From assembly GCA_900556625.1 (NCBI GenBank), contig USPQ01000091.1:1-11346 (forward strand): a stretch of DNA of 11,346 bases, in the 5' to 3' direction. Below are positions 7,825-11,346 of the stretch, piece after piece. The notes below the pieces were generated by a model. It was not told the origin of the DNA. It made no database searches and saw only the letters and a program-made list of their open reading frames with translations. This DNA is from an uncultured Bacteroides sp. Lineage in GTDB: Bacteria > Bacteroidota > Bacteroidia > Bacteroidales > Bacteroidaceae. The position numbers were made by a program, and so were the translations under genes. Position 1 is the first letter of the stretch; each line of letters opens with the position of its first letter.

Positions 7825-9501
7825 TTACTGATCGGCTCCTATGCTGATATTTGTTCCATTGTAACGTGCATTACCATCAATATCATAGCTACCTACGAAA
7901 TAGGCGGCAATGAAATAACCGGCGTTCTTAGCGGGCGATCCTGATTGTAAGTGCAAATCAGGAGCGGATATGTCAAGGCTCACCAATTTCGGATCGACAT
8001 TATAAAGCGAGTTCTCATCTCCGCTGGCTTTCTGCCATGAAGAGAAATTCGTATATTCTACACCATCCCAAAACCACTTGTGATTGGCAGAAGTCGGAGA
8101 ATAATAGAGGTTGTAGCCGATTTTATTCTTGCTACCGGACCGGGTGTATTTACGGACAAAAATATCCCTATCGGTCACAGCATAAATGAGGTTGTTCATT
8201 ATTGTATTATTAGTACAATTCTCAGCCAGGCGAATCTCACCCTCGCTATCCTTTTCATCATTGATATTTTCCGAATTATTGCTTCCGTTCAACGCACCGC
8301 CAACCAGGTTATTGTGATAGAGCGTGTTATTTACAACATAACATCCGGACGTACCTCCTACCGTGTATCCGATATAATCGCCCAGGTAAATTCCCGTACG
8401 ATAGTTGTTGTAAACAAAATTATTACGCACAATACAATCTTTGGTAGCCAGCACATTACTCTCGCTAACCAAACCGATAGCACGGTCACATTCCCACACG
8501 ATATTCTGCTCGATAATAGTACTTGCACCTCCGCAAACATAGATTCCAATCGCCCCATAAGCGGCAGGATTATTATAAACACCTTCCCAAAAATCCTTTG
8601 AGACCTGATGAGAGCACCGATATACCTTGTTTCGTCTCACCACTCCGTTACGCGCATAATTTACGGATATATTACCACCTGCATTCAAGTTGTCTCCTCC
8701 GGCCACAATAATACCGATATTCTCGACATCATGTACTTCGCAATCCTGTATGGTAAAACCGTCAACATTCCCGGCAATAGTCAGCGTTTCACTGGTTCCG
8801 GTATGCATATCGTAGATTTCGCATTTTTCAATTGTCAGATTACGTATCGGTGTGCCGTTATCATCTCCTATGACTAGAAACGCATGCGCACTACGCCAGT
8901 CACCGTTGTTATGTCCTGCAAGACAAGTACTTTTTATATTATAAACCTTACAGTTACGGAAAGTGATGTCTCTTGACACTCCATTGATATATACCCCTTC
9001 CGGGTCGGTATTAACATCCGAATTCGTAGCATTGCAGATATGCAGGTTTTCAAAAGTCATATATTGGACACTTTTCAGTTGCACCAATGCACTGAACCAA
9101 CCTTTGATCGTCATTCCGGTCCCATCAATCTTAGCAGTTTCGCCCGGATAACTTTTTAATGTTATCAGTTTACCTTTTTCCCCTGAACGAGTAGGAGTGA
9201 CAAACTCATGGTATGCACCCTCCCGGAGAAAAATCGTATCACCGGGATTGACACGCAACAATGCCTTTGAAATACTTTTCAGAGGACTGTCCAGAGTACC
9301 ACTGTTTCCATCGTTGCCTGTGGTAGCCACATACCAGCTTACCGGTTCATTGCCGGAAGGGTTATCAGGACTTTCCGGTTCATCCCCTCCATTTCCACCT
9401 TGTTCTTTTCCCGGTTCATCCGGTAGTTCCTTATCATCGTTGCCACACGCGCTAAGCCCGATGAACAAGGTAAGAGCCAATAGAATCATTTTCTTTCTCA
9501 T
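7825..9501 (-). CDS. Right-handed parallel beta-helix lipoprotein, copy 1 (surface-type signal, flexible linker)
   Basis: 558-residue predicted lipoprotein; function unassigned. Lipobox LSAC ends at C19 and is followed by GNDDKELPDE, acidic residues that fit the Bacteroides surface-export signal. A Pro/Gly/Glu/Asp-rich linker reaches to about residue 55. The fold begins with WYVATTGNDGNSGT (56-69) and NPGDTIFLREGAY (85-97), then about eleven rungs (for example FRNCKVYNI 181-189, IQDCEVHDV 251-259, VRRNKVYRC 288-296, VRNNFVYNN 358-366) and ends NISIGADQ. Segments shared almost unchanged with copy 2 include TDPEG, GDWRSAHA, HDVENIGII, AGGDNLN, SVNYARNGVVRRNKVYRC and DRDIF; these would be the first places to look for an active site. 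It follows the NHL lipoprotein gene after a 94-base gap with a hairpin and precedes copy 2 by 52 bases. It could be a surface endo-acting lyase or hydrolase, or a glycan-binding protein. Confidence 0.86.
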   Translation of the reverse strand: MRKKMILLALTLFIGLSACGNDDKELPDEPGKEQGGNGGDEPESPDNPSGNEPVSWYVATTGNDGNSGTLDSPLKSISKALLRVNPGDTIFLREGAYHEFVTPTRSGEKGKLITLKSYPGETAKIDGTGMTIKGWFSALVQLKSVQYMTFENLHICNATNSDVNTDPEGVYINGVSRDITFRNCKVYNIKSTCLAGHNNGDWRSAHAFLVIGDDNGTPIRNLTIEKCEIYDMHTGTSETLTIAGNVDGFTIQDCEVHDVENIGIIVAGGDNLNAGGNISVNYARNGVVRRNKVYRCSHQVSKDFWEGVYNNPAAYGAIGIYVCGGASTIIEQNIVWECDRAIGLVSESNVLATKDCIVRNNFVYNNYRTGIYLGDYIGYTVGGTSGCYVVNNTLYHNNLVGGALNGSNNSENINDEKDSEGEIRLAENCTNNTIMNNLIYAVTDRDIFVRKYTRSGSKNKIGYNLYYSPTSANHKWFWDGVEYTNFSSWQKASGDENSLYNVDPKLVSLDISAPDLHLQSGSPAKNAGYFIAAYFVGSYDIDGNARYNGTNISIGADQ

Positions 9502-9534
9502 TTGTACTTCTTTTAAATACCCTATTAAAAACTG

Positions 9535-9583
9535 AAAAACAGAAGAGGCGGCTTAAAGATGCAGAAGCACTCCTCCCCGCCTC
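9535..9583 (-). terminator. Hairpin with T-rich tail between NHL and beta-helix genes, possible attenuator
   Basis: Perfect 7-base G/C-rich arms gaggcgg (9545-9551) and ccgcctc (9577-9583) enclose a 25-base loop. Read on the minus strand the hairpin lies just after the NHL protein stop and is followed by ttctgttttt. This resembles a weak intrinsic terminator or partial terminator that would lower expression of the downstream enzyme genes relative to the upstream binding proteins. An mRNA-processing or 3'-end stabilising stem is the alternative. The largest intergenic gap of the operon is here. No TAnnTTTG-type Bacteroides -7 promoter box was found in the gap. Confidence 0.45.
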
Positions 9584-9595
9584 ATTCCCCCTTAA

Positions 9596-10918
9596 TTATT
9601 CATAAACTATCTTCCTTATCACATTATTTTTCTTATCGTAGACATAAATCACACCATTTTTATCTACGGCAAGGTCCTGAGGTCCTGAGAAAGCGGCAGA
9701 GCCGGCATTAGCATCCACATATCCTGCCTGAGTGCCACCTGCAACCAAGCGTACCACTCTGTTTGTCATATCGAGCAGGCGAATACTTTGGTCAAGATTC
9801 TCTCCACCGTCCCACGCACCATTACCAGCTACGTAGATATCACCGTTCGAATCAATAGCCAAATCAGACGGGAATGTAAAGAGTGCATCCTCAAAAGATC
9901 CGTTCAGATAGCCCGATGTTCCTTTACCTATCAAATTCTCTGCTTCCCAAGTACCAGCTTTGAATTTTACAATGCCATTCAGAATCTGGTCGGCTGCATA
10001 CAAATTACCTTCCTTATCCACAACAATCCCTCTAAAATTACCGGTAGTTATCTGGGTAGATCCCTCTGCCGTCCATTTGTAAATACCACTGCTGGACGAT
10101 ACAAAAATATCTCCATTGCGTTTATCTACGGTCAGGAACCAAGGTTCAAAGTCTGTTTCTCCAAGTGTAGTTGTCACTCCTTCAGGTGTTATTTTCCTGA
10201 TTTTCCATTCGAACACATCGGTCAGAATTATATTTCCTTCCGCATCGCAATCCATTCCGTAAAGTCCGTTAAAGCGTGCCTGTACTCCTGTTCCGTCAAT
10301 GCAACCTTTATTTCCGGCCAGTCCTGCCAAAGTCGTGACAGTTCCGTCAGGAGTAATCTTACGAACACAGTAGTTGACGCAGTCGCCTACATACACATTT
10401 CCGTCATCATCTACGCAAACAGAACCTTTCTTCCAGTCTTCTGCCGGCTCTGCTTTGGCAGCGTCAAAGAAAAACAGCGCCTCACTTCCAACTCCATCCT
10501 GATATCCCGGTTCGCCATTGGCACTACCTGCCAACGTAGTGACTACCGCAGAGAATGAATAAGTAAACTTATCGATAGTACGAACGGGTTCCCGGTTGGC
10601 AATAGTAATAGTAAGCTCTCCGTCCCCCAATTTAGGAGGGACGATAGCCAGAATGTTGTTCATACTGCAATTAAGCACTTTCAAAGGAATGTTTCCTAAA
10701 GTTACCGAGATATCTTCCGGATTCTCAGAAAAATTCTTTCCGGTAATCAGAATTTCCGTTCCGGCACTACCGCTAGTCGGATAAAAACGATTCACAACTA
10801 CCGGACTACCAGCATCGTGCCCGTCATCGTCTTTACAACTGCTAAATAGATTTACACTACCTATCAGTAAAATCAAAATTATATATTGAATAGTGTTCAG
10901 TTTCATAAGACTTATCAT
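9596..10918 (-). CDS. IPT/TIG and NHL-repeat surface lipoprotein, probable glycan-binding protein
   Basis: Predicted outer-surface lipoprotein of about 440 residues. From the ATG at 10918, a hydrophobic segment (12-25) ends in FSSC at C28 and is followed by KDDDG, a good Bacteroides surface-export signal. An IPT/TIG immunoglobulin-like domain lies at about 39-120 (FYPTSGSAGTEILITGKNF, then a VPP motif near 93-95). A beta-propeller of NHL repeats fills about 125-440, with recurring units such as VCVDDDGNVYVGD, LAIDSNGDIYVAGNG and LAVDKNGVIYVYDKKNNVIRKI. Bacteroides PULs often place such proteins beside SusCD as surface glycan-binding proteins; no catalytic motif is visible. The start at 10918 gives an ATGA overlap with the upstream stop (translational coupling). 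ATG 10906 (MKLNTIQ) is a credible alternative, while the in-frame codon at 10948 would overlap the neighbour by 34 bases and is less likely. Confidence 0.82.
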   Translation of the reverse strand: MISLMKLNTIQYIILILLIGSVNLFSSCKDDDGHDAGSPVVVNRFYPTSGSAGTEILITGKNFSENPEDISVTLGNIPLKVLNCSMNNILAIVPPKLGDGELTITIANREPVRTIDKFTYSFSAVVTTLAGSANGEPGYQDGVGSEALFFFDAAKAEPAEDWKKGSVCVDDDGNVYVGDCVNYCVRKITPDGTVTTLAGLAGNKGCIDGTGVQARFNGLYGMDCDAEGNIILTDVFEWKIRKITPEGVTTTLGETDFEPWFLTVDKRNGDIFVSSSSGIYKWTAEGSTQITTGNFRGIVVDKEGNLYAADQILNGIVKFKAGTWEAENLIGKGTSGYLNGSFEDALFTFPSDLAIDSNGDIYVAGNGAWDGGENLDQSIRLLDMTNRVVRLVAGGTQAGYVDANAGSAAFSGPQDLAVDKNGVIYVYDKKNNVIRKIVYE

Positions 10919-11346
10919 TTTTCTACGGTTGTTATTTTCTTTACACAATTATTCCGCCGGTCTAATACATATACCGTACCGTCCTTATCGACACAGACAG
11001 AAGAAGGCGCACCAAAGGCGGCTGGCAGGCTTTCAAGCGCTGAATTGACACCTGCATAAGAAAGCACTTCAAAGCTGCTATCCGTATTTCCGGAAGTTCC
11101 GGAACCGGCAAATGTGGTAACCATTCCCGTTTTCTGGTCTATATACCGAATACTTTGGTCGGCACTAACTGTCGAAGCTTCTGCTGTACCATTACCTGCT
11201 ACCAAGATATTACCGTCTGCCGTAACTGCTATTCCCCACGGAGAAGTAAAGGTCGCTTCATTAACCGGACCATCAGCATATCCGCTTTTGCCGGTACCAG
11301 CTATTACAATAGGTGTATCCCAACGATCCTTGACATATTTAATAAT
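10915..11346 (-). CDS. NHL-repeat protein, C-terminal part (cut by window edge)
   Basis: The frame is open from the right edge (11346) to a TGA at 10915-10917, giving the last 143 residues. They hold NHL beta-propeller units: GYADGPVNEATFTSPWGIAV, ADGNILVAGNG, QSIRYIDQKTGMVTTFAG and VCVDKDGTVYVLDRRNNCVKKI. These match in order the last repeats of the next gene (GYLNGSFEDALFTFPSDLAI, VAGNG, QSIRLLD, AVDKNGVIYVYDKKNNVIRKI), so the two are tandem paralogues. The upstream part, probably a lipoprotein signal and an IPT/TIG domain as in its neighbour, lies outside the window. The TTG at about 11205 is internal and not a start. It is probably a surface glycan-binding protein. Confidence 0.8.
   Translation of the reverse strand: MIKYVKDRWDTPIVIAGTGKSGYADGPVNEATFTSPWGIAVTADGNILVAGNGTAEASTVSADQSIRYIDQKTGMVTTFAGSGTSGNTDSSFEVLSYAGVNSALESLPAAFGAPSSVCVDKDGTVYVLDRRNNCVKKITTVEK

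Larger units (their letters stand above)
6192..9501 (-). repeat. Tandem gene duplication of the beta-helix protein
   Basis: The two adjacent beta-helix genes align over nearly their whole mature lengths with a constant offset of 30 residues through the N-terminal part, which is the length of the linker in copy 1. In the segment from NPGDT to IKGW (copy 1 residues 85-135), 40 of 51 residues are identical by direct count. Several DNA stretches are also nearly the same, such as 7496-7528 against 9135-9167. They differ mainly in the N-terminus and in the loop after YRC. Confidence 0.9.
224..11346 (-). other. Co-directional PUL operon segment
   Basis: Seven genes share one strand, with an overlap of 4 bases and then gaps of 94, 52, 36, 20 and 32 bases. 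All products carry export signals except the one whose start is outside the window. The order (binding proteins, beta-helix proteins, exo-glycosidases, terminator) is that of the distal half of a Bacteroides PUL. No internal promoter matching the Bacteroides TTTG / TAnnTTTG pattern was seen in the gaps. Confidence 0.75.

Noticed and set aside
2549..9595. Internal promoters in the intergenic gaps
   Set aside because: The gaps were read on the minus strand for the Bacteroides TAnnTTTG box with an upstream TTTG; only partial A/T-rich resemblances were found.
9788..10558. 256-codon open frame on the plus strand
   Set aside because: Antisense to the NHL propeller gene. The translated product is rich in Ile/Ser/Cys with no repeat or motif, as expected from the reverse complement of a repeat-rich gene.
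1..11346. Mobile element or integration signs
   Set aside because: No transposase, integrase, tRNA or flanking direct repeats were seen; the two duplications are gene paralogues, not insertion sequences.

Overview
The window looks like part of a polysaccharide-utilisation locus (PUL) from Bacteroides or a close relative in the Bacteroidota. The evidence is seven densely packed genes, all on the minus strand, for exported glycan-active proteins. Lipoprotein signals are followed by the acidic residues typical of Bacteroides surface lipoproteins (CKDDD, CGNDDKE). Start codons sit in A/T-rich leaders without a clear Shine-Dalgarno sequence, and enzyme families typical of gut Bacteroides are present. 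The species cannot be named from the sequence.

Transcription runs from high to low coordinates. It enters at the right edge with the 3' part of an NHL-repeat beta-propeller gene (10915-11346). A second NHL protein follows (9596-10918), a lipoprotein with an IPT/TIG domain, which overlaps the first gene by 4 bases. A 94-base gap with a terminator-like hairpin comes next. Then come two tandem paralogous right-handed beta-helix proteins (7825-9501 and 6192-7772), a GH89 alpha-N-acetylglucosaminidase (4008-6155), a GH109-type alpha-N-acetylgalactosaminidase (2581-3987) and a GH35 beta-galactosidase with a C-terminal F5/8 (discoidin-like) domain (224-2548). The run ends in a long two-tier hairpin followed by a T tract (about 91-180). 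No SusC/SusD pair, regulator or transporter is visible; if present they lie beyond 11346.

Working model (inference): the NHL lipoproteins bind glycan at the cell surface and the first beta-helix protein acts there on a tether. The linker-less second beta-helix protein, GH89, GH109 and GH35 then finish degradation in the periplasm. Removal of alpha-GlcNAc, alpha-GalNAc and beta-Gal together fits an O-glycan such as alpha-GlcNAc-capped mucin, or a bacterial polysaccharide with the same linkages. The least understood part is the pair of beta-helix proteins. They cannot be placed in a known CAZyme family by eye, and they appear to be a duplicated protein with one copy sent to the surface and one kept inside.
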